This document shows, piece after piece, positions 25,541-36,019 of a DNA stretch of 64,000 nucleotides (the first letter of the stretch is position 1; every line of letters begins with the position of its first letter). The notes under the pieces are model-generated. The model saw only the letters and a program-made list of their open reading frames with translations. It was not told the origin of the DNA and did no database searches. The DNA lies in assembly GCA_963556255.1 (NCBI GenBank), contig OY744608.1, positions 13,705,507 through 13,769,506 on the forward strand. The letters are read 5' to 3'. The stretch comes from Allolobophora icterica. Its lineage: Eukaryota; Annelida; Clitellata; Crassiclitellata; Lumbricidae. A program made the position numbers and the translations under genes.

Positions 25541-26285
25541 GCATCAGATGGGTGGCAGGTCGCGTAAATCTGCACGCCGTCAGCGTAGTGATGAAACGGC
25601 GCACCAATGCCCGTGATGACTTGGGTCAAATCCGCGGTGTAGAGGATGTAGAACAGCGGGCCAAGTACGGATCCCTGAGGTACACCGCACAAAACCAGTA
25701 CCCAGGCCGACATGTCCGAGTCAAACCTGACTCCTATCGCCCGCCCGTCAACGAAGGAGCGCAGCCAGTCGAGCAACCGGCCAGCAAAGCCATAGGAGTA
25801 CCAAGACGGGTCAGAAGGATGATGTGATCGTTGGTGTCGAACGCTGCGCTGACATCGAGTAGAGCGAGTGACGTGACTCTTCCAGCGTCCATAGCGTCGT
25901 AGATGTCGGACACGAGTCGAAGAAGAAGCGTCTCAGTCGAGTCGCCTTTCCTGAAACCGGACGCTTTAGCTCATGCCATCCTCGATGGTGCGTGTCTAGA
26001 TAACACATCACCTGATGCGTGACTATTTTCTCGTTGATCTTAGAGATAAAAGGCAGGTTTGAGACTAGGCGGTAGTTACTGATATCATTAGAATCCAGTC
26101 CAGGTCTCTTGAGGCATGGTCGTACGATGGCCGGCTTTTGGATGATATGGTAAATACCCTTATGAAAGTGAGGTATTGCAAAGCTGCAACAGCAATTAAA
26201 TCAGCTCGTCGACGAACTCCTGAAGACGAAAGGTCGGGACCGGATCAAGCGAACACGTCTTTGAGGGCAAAGTCCGGAGAAGTTA
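25541..26285 (-). pseudogene. Reverse LINE RT fragment, unit 11
   Basis: FVDGRAIG, YADG, one-base loss near 25795. Palm open over 25776-25486. Confidence 0.8.
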
Positions 26286-26406
26286 CCTCAGTTCAGAGTA
26301 GGTCAGCAGATGGTGAGGTACCTAGAAGCAAGCCACCTCCTGTAGAAGCTCATCGAGAAAGTAGTTGCTCAGCAGATGGTGAGGTACCTAGACAGCAAGC
26401 CACCTC

Positions 26407-26872
26407 ATGCCGAAGCTCCAGGCCGGTTTCAGATAAGGAAATTTGACAGACACGCCCCTGCTGAGACTCATCTCGGACAAATGTGACGCCACTTATTCTG
26501 GTCGTTTCACGCTGCTTGCCCTCCTGGATGTAAGCGCGGCGTTTGACACCGTCGATCACAAAATCCTGATCAAGCGCCTAGTTATCTCTTTTGGAATCGG
26601 CAGACGGCCACTGGATTGTCTGTGCTACTTGCTGAATGGACGGACAATAATGGTCAAAATCTGCTCGGAGCCTCGGACTGAACGGCTTGGACACCGGTTC
26701 CATTCGGTGTCGCGCAAGGCTCAGTACTCTGGCCTCTTCCTTACATCCTGTATACAGCCGATTCGACACAACTCGTCACTTCTCTGGGAGCGCGGAGACA
26801 TCAAAAGGCCGATGACGTACAACTGTATTCAACTTGCCACCCATCTGATGCACTTGCATGTGTATCTTCGAA
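26407..26872 (+). pseudogene. Forward LINE RT fragment, unit 11
   Basis: TAA at 26434-26436. The RT ends at the 26870 deletion, as in unit 6. Confidence 0.78.
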
Positions 26873-27560
26873 AATTGAGTGATTTAGTACACGCTCGTCG
26901 TAAAAGCGTTAAAACAGTAAGAATGCATTTTACTTGTTTTGTGTTGAGCCCTAGTAGGTGGAGCCCCATCAACGCCCACACCCTGTGTCACTCAACCATT
27001 TCCAACAGTGACTCCGTATTACATCTGATGAATAGATTCGTGTATTGGTAGAAAGAGAGTGAAAGATGTTGAGAGTGTGCGTTTGAAAGAGGGAGACAGA
27101 GAAAGAGGGGTATTCCCTCTTCCACCGTAGTATCTGTGATAAAGTAATCGTTCTTATGAGTAGAGTCGTGCTTTGGTAGACATAGAGTGTGGATGTACTT
27201 AAGTAGAATCTGTGAGAGTTGACTCGATACTTTAAGTAGATTCGAGTATTGGTGTATATATAGAGAGAGAGTTCAGATATAATTCTGTGAGGAATTACTT
27301 GATTTTATGATTTGATTAGCGCTTCTTAAAAGAGTGTGAAATTGCGTTTAATGCCGTTTGTTGTTGAGAAAGGTAGAGCCCCATCCTCACCCAACCATTT
27401 CAGCTGGTGGCTCCAGGTTTGATCTGATGAGTAGATTCGTGATTTGATAAAGAGAGATAGTGTTGATGTACAATGTACATGTCTAGAAACTGTGGGAACT
27501 TAATCTTACGAGCAGATTCGTGTATTGTACGAAGAAAGAGAGAGTTGATCTGCAAGACTA

Positions 27561-28290
27561 GCATCAGATGGGTGGCAGGTCGCGTAAATCTGCACGCCGT
27601 CAGCGTAGTGATGAAACGGCGCACCAATGCCCGTGATGACTTGGGTCAAATCCGCGGTGTAGAGGATGTAGAACAGCGGGCCAAGTACGGATCCCTGAGG
27701 TACACCGCACAAAACCAGTACCCAGGCCGACATGTCCGAGTCAAACCTGACTCCTGTCGCCCGCCCGTCAACGAAGGAGCGCAGCCAGTCGAGCAACCGG
27801 CCAGCAAAGCCATAGGAGGTACCAAGACGGGTCAGAAGGATGATGTGATCGTTGGTGTCGAACGCCGCGCTGACATCGAGTAGAGCGAGTGGCGTGACTC
27901 TTCCAGCGTCCATAGCATCGTAGATGTCGGACACGAGTCGAAGAAGAAGCGTCTCAGTCGAGTCGCCTTTCCTGAAACCGGACGCTTTAGCTCATGCCAT
28001 CCTCGATGGTGCGTGTCTAGATAACACACCACCTGCTGCGTGACTATTTTCTCGTTGATCTTAGAGATAAAAGGCAGGTTGGAGACTAGGCGGTAGTTAC
28101 TGATATCATTAGAATCCAGTCCAGGTCTCTTGAGGCATGGTCATACGATGGCCGGCTTTTGGATGATATGGTAAATACCCTTAGGAATGTGAGTTGTTGC
28201 AAAGCTGCAACAGCAATGGAATCAGCTCGTCGACGAACTCCTGAAGAAGAAAGGTCGGACACGTCTTTGAGGGCAAAGTCCGGAGAAGTT
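27561..28290 (-). pseudogene. Reverse LINE RT fragment, unit 12
   Basis: Open palm at 27934-27506, FVDGRATG, YADG. The 15-bp loss is near 28255. Confidence 0.8.
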
Positions 28291-28412
28291 ACCTCAGTTC
28301 AGAGTAGGTCAGCAGATGGTGAGGTACCTAGAAGCAAGCCACCTCCTGTAGAAGCTCATCGAGAAAGTAGTTGCTCAGCAGATGGTGAGGTACCTAGACA
28401 GCAAGCCACCTC

Positions 28413-28966
28413 ATGCCGAAGCTCCAGGCCGGTTTCAGAGAAGGAAATTTGACAGACACGCCCCTGCTGAGACTCATCTCGGACAAATGTGACGCCACTT
28501 ATTCTGGTCGTTTCACGCTGCTTGCCCTCCTGGATGTAAGCGCGGCGTTTGACACCGTCGATCACAAAATCCTGATCAAGCGCCTAGTTATCTCTTTTGG
28601 AATCGGGCAGACGGCCACTGGATTGTCTGTGCTACTTGCTGAATGGACGGACAATCATGGTCAAAATCTGCTCGGACTGCACGGCTTGGACACCGGTTCC
28701 ATTCGGTGTCGCGCAAGACTCAGTACTCTGGCCTCTTCCTTACATCCTGTATACAGCCGATTCGACACAACTCGTCACTTCTCTGGGAGCGCGGAGACAT
28801 CAAAAGGCCGATGACGTACAACTGTATTCAACTTGCCACCCATCTGATGCACTTGCATGTGTATCTTCTACAAAGGGCATTGGAGTAGAAGTGCTGAAAT
28901 GGATGTCGGCTGAATCCGCCAAAGACAGTTCATTTGGTTGGGCACATACCGGGCGCGTTAGAATTG
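28413..28966 (+). pseudogene. Forward LINE RT fragment, unit 12
   Basis: Unit 10 type throughout, with the GGGCAGACGG gain near 28607 and an end like unit 10 at 29025. Confidence 0.78.
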
Positions 28967-30601
28967 TATATCGGTCGAAAAAGAGAGTATGTAGATGTAC
29001 ATGTCAAGTGTCTGTGCGATTTTAATGGATCTTTAGAGTCGAAAATTGAGTGATTTAGTACACGCTCGTCGTAAAAGCGTTAAAACAGTAGGAATGCATT
29101 TTACTTGTTTTGTGTTGAGCCCTAGTAGGTGGAGCCCCATCCACGCCCACACCCTGTGTCACTCAACCATTTCCGACAGTGACTCCATATTAGATCTGAT
29201 GAATAGATTCGTGTATTGGTAGAAAGAGAGTGAAAGATGTTGAGAGTGTGCGTTTGAAAGAGGGAGTCGGAGAAAGAGGGGTATTCCCTCTTCCACCGTG
29301 GTATCTGTGATAAAGTTATCGTTCTTATGAGTAGAGTCGTGCTTTGGTAGACAGAAAGTGTGATGTACTTAAGTAGAATCTGTGAGAGTTGACTCGATAC
29401 TTTAAGTAGATCCCAGTATTGGTGTATAGAGAGAGAGTTCAGATATAATTCTGTGTGGAATTACTTGTTTTTATGATTTTATTTGCGCTTTTTTGCTTGA
29501 TTTTATGATTTTATGCATTTACTTGTTTTCTGTTGAGCCCTAGTAGGTGGAGCCCCATCCACGCCCACACCCTGTGTCACTCAACCATTTCCGACAGTGA
29601 CTCCATATTAGATCTGATGAATAGATTCGTGTATGGGTAGAAAGAGAGTGAAAGATATTGAGAGTGTGCGTTTGAAAGAGAGAGGGAGACGGAGAAAGAG
29701 GGGTATTCCCTCTTCCACCGTAGTATCTGTGATAAAGTAATAGTTCTTATGAGTAGAGTCGTGCATTGGTAGACAGAAAGTGTCGATGTACTTAAGTAGA
29801 ATCTGTGAGAGTTGAATCGATACTTTAAGTAGATTCGGGTATTGGTGTATAGAGAGAGAGTTCAGATATAATTCTGTGAGGAATTACTTGATTTTTTTTA
29901 TTTGATTAGCGCTTTTTTACTTGATTTTATGATTTGATGCATTTTACTTGTTTTGTGTTGAACCCTAGTAGGTGGAGTCCCGTCCACGCCCACACCCTGT
30001 GTCACTCAACCATTTCCGACAGTGACTCCATATTAGATCTGATGAATAGATTCGTGTGTTGGTAGAAAGAGAGTGAAAGATGTTGAGAGTGTGCGTTTGA
30101 AAGAGAGAGGGAGACGGAGAAAGAGGGGTATTCCCTCTTCCACCGTAGTATCTGTGATAAAGTTCTTATGAGTAGAATCGTGCTTTGGTAGACAGAGAGT
30201 GTGGATGTACTTAAGTAGAATCTGTGAGAGTTGAATCGATACTTTAAGTAGATTCGAGTATTGGTGTATAGAGAAAGAGTTCAGATATAATTCTGTGAGG
30301 AATTAGTTGATTTTATTACTTGATTAGCGCATTTTTGCTTGATTTTATGATTTGATTAGCGCTTTGATAAAAGAGTGTGAAATTGCGTGTAATGCCGTTT
30401 GTTGTTGAGAAAGGTGGAGTCCCATCCTCACCCAACCATTTCAGCTGGTGGCTCCAGGTTTTATCTGATGAGTAGATTCGTGATTTGATAAAGAGAGATA
30501 GTGTTGATGTACAATGTACATGTCTAGAAACTGTGGGAACTTAATCTTACGAGCAGATTCGTGTATTGTACGAAGAAAGAGAGAGTTGATCTGCAAGACT
30601 A

Positions 30602-31347
30602 GCATCAGATGGGTGGCAGGTCGCGTAAATCTGCACGCCGTCAGCGTAGTGATGAAACGGCGCACCAATGCCCGTGATGACTTGGGTCAAATCCGCGGTG
30701 TAGAGGATGTAGAACAGCGGGCCAAGTACGGATCCCTGAGGTACACCGCACAAAACCAGTACCCAGGCCGACATGTCCGAGTCAAACCTGACTCCTATCG
30801 CCCGCCCCTCAACGAAGGAGCGCAGCCAGTCGAGCAACCGGCCAGCAAAGCCATAGGAGTACCAAGACGGGTCAGAAGGATGATGTGATCGTTGGTGTCG
30901 AACGCTGCGCTGACATCGAGTAGAGCGAGTGACGTGACTCTTCCAGCGTCCATAGCGTCGTAGATGTCGGACACGAGTCGAAGAAGAAGCGTCTCAGTCG
31001 AGTCGCCTTTCCTGAAACCGGACGCTTTAGCTCATGCCATCCTCGATGGTGCGTGTCTAGATAACACACTACCTGCTGCGTGACTATTTTCTCGTTGATC
31101 TTAGAGATAAAAGGCAGGTTGGAGACTAGGCGGTAGTTACTGATATCATTAGAATCCAGTCCAGGTCTCTTGAGGCATGGTCGTACGATGGACGGCTTTT
31201 GGATGATATGGTAAATACCCTTATGAAAGTGAGGTATTGCAAAGCTGCAACAGCAATTAAATCAGCTCGTCGACGAACTCCTGAAGACGAAAGGTCGGGA
31301 CCGGATCAAGCGAACACGTCTTTGAGGGCAAAGTCCGGAGAAGTTAC
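30602..31347 (-). pseudogene. Reverse LINE RT fragment, unit 13
   Basis: FVEGRAIG as in units 4 and 9, YADG. Palm open over 30837-30547. The putative exchange point lies inside this fragment. Confidence 0.8.
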
Positions 31348-31467
31348 CTCAGTTCAGAGTAGGTCAGCAGATGGTGAGGTACCTAGAAGCAAGCCACCTC
31401 CTGTAGAAGCTCATCGAGAAAGTAGTTGCTCAGCAGATGGTGAGGTACCTAGACAGCAAGCCACCTC

Positions 31468-32007
31468 ATGCCGAAGCTCCAGGCCGGTTTCAGATAAGGA
31501 AATTTGACAGACACGCCCCTGCTGAGACTCATCTCGGACAAATGTGACGCCACTTATTCTGGTCGTTTCACGCTGCTTGCCCTCCTGGATGTAAGCGCGG
31601 CGTTTGACACAGTCGATCACAAAATCCTGATCAAGCGCCTAGTTATCTCTTTTGGAATCGGCAGACGGCCACTGGATTGTCTGTGCTACATGCTGAATGG
31701 ACGGACAATCATGGTCAAAATCTGCTCGGACTGCACGGCTTGGACACCGGTTCCATTCGGTGTCGCGCAAGGCTCAGTACTCTGGCCGCTTCCTTACATC
31801 CTGTATACAGCCGATTCGACACAACTCGTCACTTCTCTGGGAGCGCGGAGACATCAAAAGGCCGATGACGTACAACTGTATTCAACTTGCCACCCATCTG
31901 ATGCACTTGCATGTTTATCTTCTACAAAGGGCATTGGAGTAGAAGTGCTGAAATGGATGTCGGCTGAATCCGCCAAAGACAGTTTATTTGGTTGGGCACA
32001 TACCGGG
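31468..32007 (+). pseudogene. Forward LINE RT fragment, unit 13
   Basis: TAA at 31495-31497, then open to 32106. Confidence 0.78.
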
Positions 32008-32769
32008 CGCGTTAGAATTGTATATTGGTCGAAAAAGAGAGTATGTAGATGTACATGTCAAGTGTCTGTGCGAATTAATGGATCTTTAGAGTCGAAAATT
32101 GAGTGATTTAGTACACGCTCGTCGTAACAGCGTTAAAACAGTAGGAATGCATTTTACTTGTTTTGTGTTGAGCCCTAGTAGGTGGAGCCCCATCCACGCC
32201 CACACCCTGTGTCACTCAACCATTTCCGACAGTGACTCCATATTAGATCTGATGAATAGATTCGTGTATTGGTAGAAAGCGAGTGAAAGATATTGAGAGT
32301 GTGCGTTTGAAAGAGAGAGGGAGACGGAGAAAGAGGGGTATTCCCTCTTCCACCGTAGTATCTGTGAGAAAGTAATCGTTCTTATGAGTAGAGTCGTGCT
32401 TTGGTAGACATAGAGTGTGGATGTACTTAAGTAGAATCTGTGAGAGTTGACTCGATACTTTAAGTAGATTCGAGTATTGGTGTATATATAGAGAGAGAGT
32501 TCGGATATAATTCTGTGAGGAATTACTTGATTTTATGATTTGATTAGCGCTTCTTAAAAGAGTGTGAAATTGCGTTTAATGCCGTTTGTTGTTGAGAAAG
32601 GTAGAGCCCCATCCTCACCCAACCATTTCAGCTGGTGGCTCCAGGTTTGATCTGATGAGTAGATTCGTGATTTGATAAAGAGAGATAGTGTTGATGTACA
32701 TGTCTAGAAATTGTGGGAACTTAATCTTACGAGCAGATTCGTGTATTGTACGAAGAAAGAGAGAGTTGA

Positions 32770-33510
32770 TCTGCAAGACTAGCATCAGATGGGTGGCAGG
32801 TCGCGTAAATCTGCACGCCGTCAGCGTAGTGATGAAACGGCGCACCAATGCCCGTGATGACTTGGGTCAAATCCGCGGTGTAGAGGATGTAGAACAGCGG
32901 GCCAAGTACGGATCCCTGAGGTACACCGCACAAAACCAGTACCCAGGCCGACATGTCCGAGTCAAACCTGACTCCTGTCGCCCGCCCGTCAACGAAGGAG
33001 CGCAGCCAGTCGAGCAACCGGCCAGCAAAGCCATAGGAGGTACCAAGACGGGTCAGAAGGATGATGTGATCGTTGGTGTCGAACGCCGCGCTGACATCGA
33101 GTAGAGCGAGTGGCGTGACTCTTCCAGCGTCCATAGCATCGTAGATGTCGGACACGAGTCGAAGAAGAAGCGTCTCAGTCGAGTCGCCTTTCCTGAAACC
33201 GGACGCTTTAGCTCATGCCATCCTCGATGGTGCGTGTCTAGATAACACACCACCTGCTGCGTGACTATTTTCTCGTTGATCTTAGAGATAAAAGGCAGGT
33301 TGGAGACTAGGCGGTAGTTACTGATATCATTAGAATCCAGTCCAGGTCTCTTGAGGCATGGTCATACGATGGCCGGCTTTTGGATGATATGGTAAATACC
33401 CTTAGGAATGTGAGTTGTTGCAAAGCTGCAACAGCAATGGAATCAGCTCGTCGACGAACTCCTGAAGAAGAAAGGTCGGACACGTCTTTGAGGGCAAAGT
33501 CCGGAGAAGT
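32770..33510 (-). pseudogene. Reverse LINE RT fragment, unit 14
   Basis: Open palm at 33155-32727, FVDGRATG, YADG. The 15-bp loss is near 33477. Confidence 0.8.
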
Positions 33511-33633
33511 TACCTCAGTTCAGAGTAGGTCAGCAGATGGTGAGGTACCTAGAAGCAAGCCACCTCCTGTAGAAGCTCATCGAGAAAGTAGTTGCTCAGC
33601 AGATGGTGAGGTACCTAGACAGCAAGCCACCTC

Positions 33634-34190
33634 ATGCCGAAGCTCCAGGCCGGTTTCAGAGAAGGAAATTTGACAGACACGCCCCTGCTGAGACTCATCT
33701 CGGACAAATGTGACGCCACTTATTCTGGTCGTTTCACGCTGCTTGCCCTCTTGGATGTAAGCGCGGCGTTTGACACCGTCGATCACAAAATCCTGATCAA
33801 GCGCCTAGTTATCTCTTTTGGAATCGGGCAGACGGCCACTGGATTGTCTGTGCTACTTGCTGAATGGACGGACAATCATGGTCAAAATCTGCTCGGACTG
33901 CACGGCTTGGACACCGGTTCCATTCGGTGTCGCGCAAGACTCAGTACTCTGGCCGCTTCCTTACATCCTGTATACAGCCGATTCGACACAACTCGTCACT
34001 TCTCTGGGAGCGCGGAGACATCAAAAGGCCGATGACGTACAACTGTATTCAACTTGCCACCCATCTGATGCACTTGCATGTGTATCTTCTACAAAGGGCA
34101 TTGGAGTAGAAGTGCTGAAATGGATGTCGGCTGAATCCGCCAAAGACAGTTCATTTGGTTGGGCACATACCGGGCGTGTTAGAATTGTAT
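33634..34190 (+). pseudogene. Forward LINE RT fragment, unit 14
   Basis: Unit 5 type frameshift near 33828. The block after the QDSVL box reads GCTTCC here (TLAASLHP in the first frame) where units 5, 10 and 12 read TCTTCC. Confidence 0.78.
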
Positions 34191-35102
34191 ATCGGTCGAA
34201 AAAGAGAGTATGTAGATGTACATGTCAAGTGTCTGTGCGATTTTAATGGATCTTTAGAGTCGAAAATTGAGTGATTTAGTACACGCTCGTCGTAAAAGCG
34301 TTAAAACAGTAGGAATGCATTTTACTTGTTTTGTGTTGAGCCCTAGTAGGTGGAGCCCCATCCACGCCCACACCCTGTGTCACTCAACCATTTCCGACAG
34401 TGACTCCATATTAGATCTGATGAATAGATTCGTGTATTGGTAGAAAGAGAGTGAAAGATGTTGAGAGTGTGCGTTTGAAAGAGGGAGTCGGAGAAAGAGG
34501 GGTATACCCTCTTCCACCGTGGTATCTGTGATAAAGTTATCGTTCTTATGAGTAGAGTCGTGCTTTGGTAGACAGAAAGTGTGATGTACTTAAGTAGAAT
34601 CTGTGAGAGTTGACTCGATACTTTAAGTAGATCCCAGTATTGGTGTATAGAGAGAGAGTTCAGATATAATTCTGTGTGGAATTACTTGTTTTTATGATTT
34701 TATTTGCGCTTTTTTGCTTGATTTTATGATTTTATGCATTTACTTGTTTTCTGTTGAGCCCTAGTAGGTGGATCCCCATCTACGCCCACACCCTGTGTCA
34801 CTCAACCATTTCCGACAGTGACTCCATATTAGATCTGATGAATAGATTCGTGTATGGGTAGAAAGAGAGTGAAAGATATTGAGAGTGTGCGTTTGAAAGA
34901 GAGAGGGAGACGGAGAAAGAGGGGTATTCCCTCTTCCACCGTAGTATCTGTGATAATGTTCTTATGAGTAGAATCGTGCTTTGGTAGACAAAGAGTGTGG
35001 ATGTACTTAAGTAGAATCTGTGAGAACATAATCGACACTTTAAGTAGATTCGAGTATTGGTGTATAGAGAGAGAGTTCAGATATAATTCTGTGAGGAATT
35101 AC

Positions 35103-35829
35103 TGTCGCAATCGGTGGTCTCCCTGTCGTGTGTTTGCCGTGTGTTGATGTCGACCCTCGATTGCTTGTTCTTTTACTTGCACTTTTATTTAACGTGCCTA
35201 ACTTTTCTATAGAAGATTCACGACGAACTTTGTTTAATTAATAAATGAATTTAATTAAAGAAACAAATATATATACACTAACTCTACGGGAACTTCCACG
35301 TAGTATTAAAGCGTTTAGATATTAAATCGGACTATCTCAAATGTTGCTTCGTACAGCCTAACTACAGATCGTTCTTTCGCGTCAGTCTCTGAATCTGACG
35401 GACTAATACTCTGCCGCCCCGCTGGTCGTTCCTCCCGATGTTGATCGCTCGACCGATGTTCACACGTCGCGTTCGTCAGCAGTACAAGTCCCGTATTCTC
35501 CGTTCCCTTCTGTTAAGTAGGAACTCCAGCGTGCATCAGTCAGCCCCCCTCCCCACGTCAAGCTATCGTCAATTAGTGTCAGATTGCTCCTCGATACGCG
35601 GGTCGTCGCTCGCCTGCAGCGCGGGCGGTGTCTGGTTACACCATAGCCGCGAGGTGTCCTATTACACCTTGGCTGTGTGGTGTCCGATTACACCTGGGCC
35701 TCGCTGCCTTCATTGTTGCCCAAGTGGAGACTGGCTTTCGTCCGTCATCATCCTATCTCGACCGGCAACGACGCTTACATCATAATGACGATGCCATCTC
35801 GTCGTTGTCGTCGATCTCCTCACGCGACA
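35103..35829 (-). repeat. 3' LTR (727 bp)
   Basis: It starts TGTCGCAATC and ends CTCACGCGACA on the plus strand. It differs from the other LTR near 35115-35122 (GGTGGTCTCC against GGAGGTTTCC) and near 35630 (GGTGTCTGG against GGTATCTGG). On the element strand it has a TATA-like GTGTATATATATTT (about 35265-35280) and AATAAA at 35184-35189, about 85 bases further on, consistent with a short R region. Confidence 0.95.
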
Positions 35830-35840
35830 CCTCCCTTCCC
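35830..35840 (-). other. Polypurine tract
   Basis: On the element strand it reads GGGAAGGGAGG and directly abuts the TGTCGC start of the 3' LTR. This is the expected primer for plus-strand DNA synthesis. Confidence 0.85.
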
Positions 35841-36019
35841 GGGGGAGGACAAAGCCAGTCATTGGTTCGCCTCCCGGCTGAGAATGATGTCGTTCCCTCC
35901 ATCGATTTCCTCCAGACCATGTCCTCGTCGTTCCCATGAAAATACAAAATATCAGCACAGTTAGAAATATATTTACAGTTGTCGCGGTGCCTTACATGGT
36001 AGTCCGCCTTCTTCCTCAA
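35841..36019 (-). other. Element 3' untranslated region
   Basis: Only about 180 bases separate the ORF stop from the polypurine tract, so no integrase lies downstream of RNase H. Confidence 0.8.

Larger units (their letters stand above)
25380..27399. repeat. Satellite unit 11 (copy of unit 6)
   Basis: 2020 bp, with the same internal deletion (near 26870). Subrepeat block near 26943. Confidence 0.85.
17240..28914. repeat. 11,675-bp higher-order repeat, copy 2
   Basis: It repeats 5565-17239 with the same order, lengths and private variants (NADG in unit 8, TAA in units 9 and 11, TGA in unit 8). At 28915 the match to the period stops: TCCGCCAAAG replaces TCGCCTGAATT, and unit 12 continues like unit 10. 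Confidence 0.9.
27400..30440. repeat. Satellite unit 12 (3041 bp, hybrid)
   Basis: It begins as the period copy of unit 7, but after 28915 it follows unit 10, including three subrepeats (blocks near 29113, 29532 and 29957). Its length relative to unit 10 reflects the small indel near 27475. Confidence 0.85.
30441..32614. repeat. Satellite unit 13 (2174 bp, hybrid)
   Basis: The entry sequence (CAGGTTTTATCTGATG near 30455) is the unit 6/11 type. From CGCCCCTCAACGAAGG near 30800 it is the unit 4/9 type. An exchange therefore lies between about 30470 and 30800. Subrepeat block near 32168. Confidence 0.85.
32615..35102. repeat. Satellite unit 14, cut by the LTR element
   Basis: Unit 5 type, with two subrepeat blocks (near 34336 and 34753). 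It has private changes not seen in units 5, 10 or 12 (CTCTTGGATG near 33750, GGGCGTGTT near 34175, GGTATACCC near 34503). It continues at 41094 after the insertion. Confidence 0.85.

Noticed and set aside
1873..33104. 124-138 aa plus-strand frames starting MLMYMSRN or MYMSRN in each unit
   Set aside because: They are antisense to the reverse RT fragments; RT motifs read only on the reverse strand.
2543..33673. 97-109 aa frames rich in RSADGEVPRSK in each spacer
   Set aside because: The repeat in the protein comes from a duplicated DNA block, and the opposite strand of the first half reads as RT fingers (SLDPVPTFL).
1..35102. A ribosomal or histone gene cluster as the cause of the tandem repeat
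   Set aside because: No rRNA, 5S or histone motif occurs in the unit; the only coding signal is RT.
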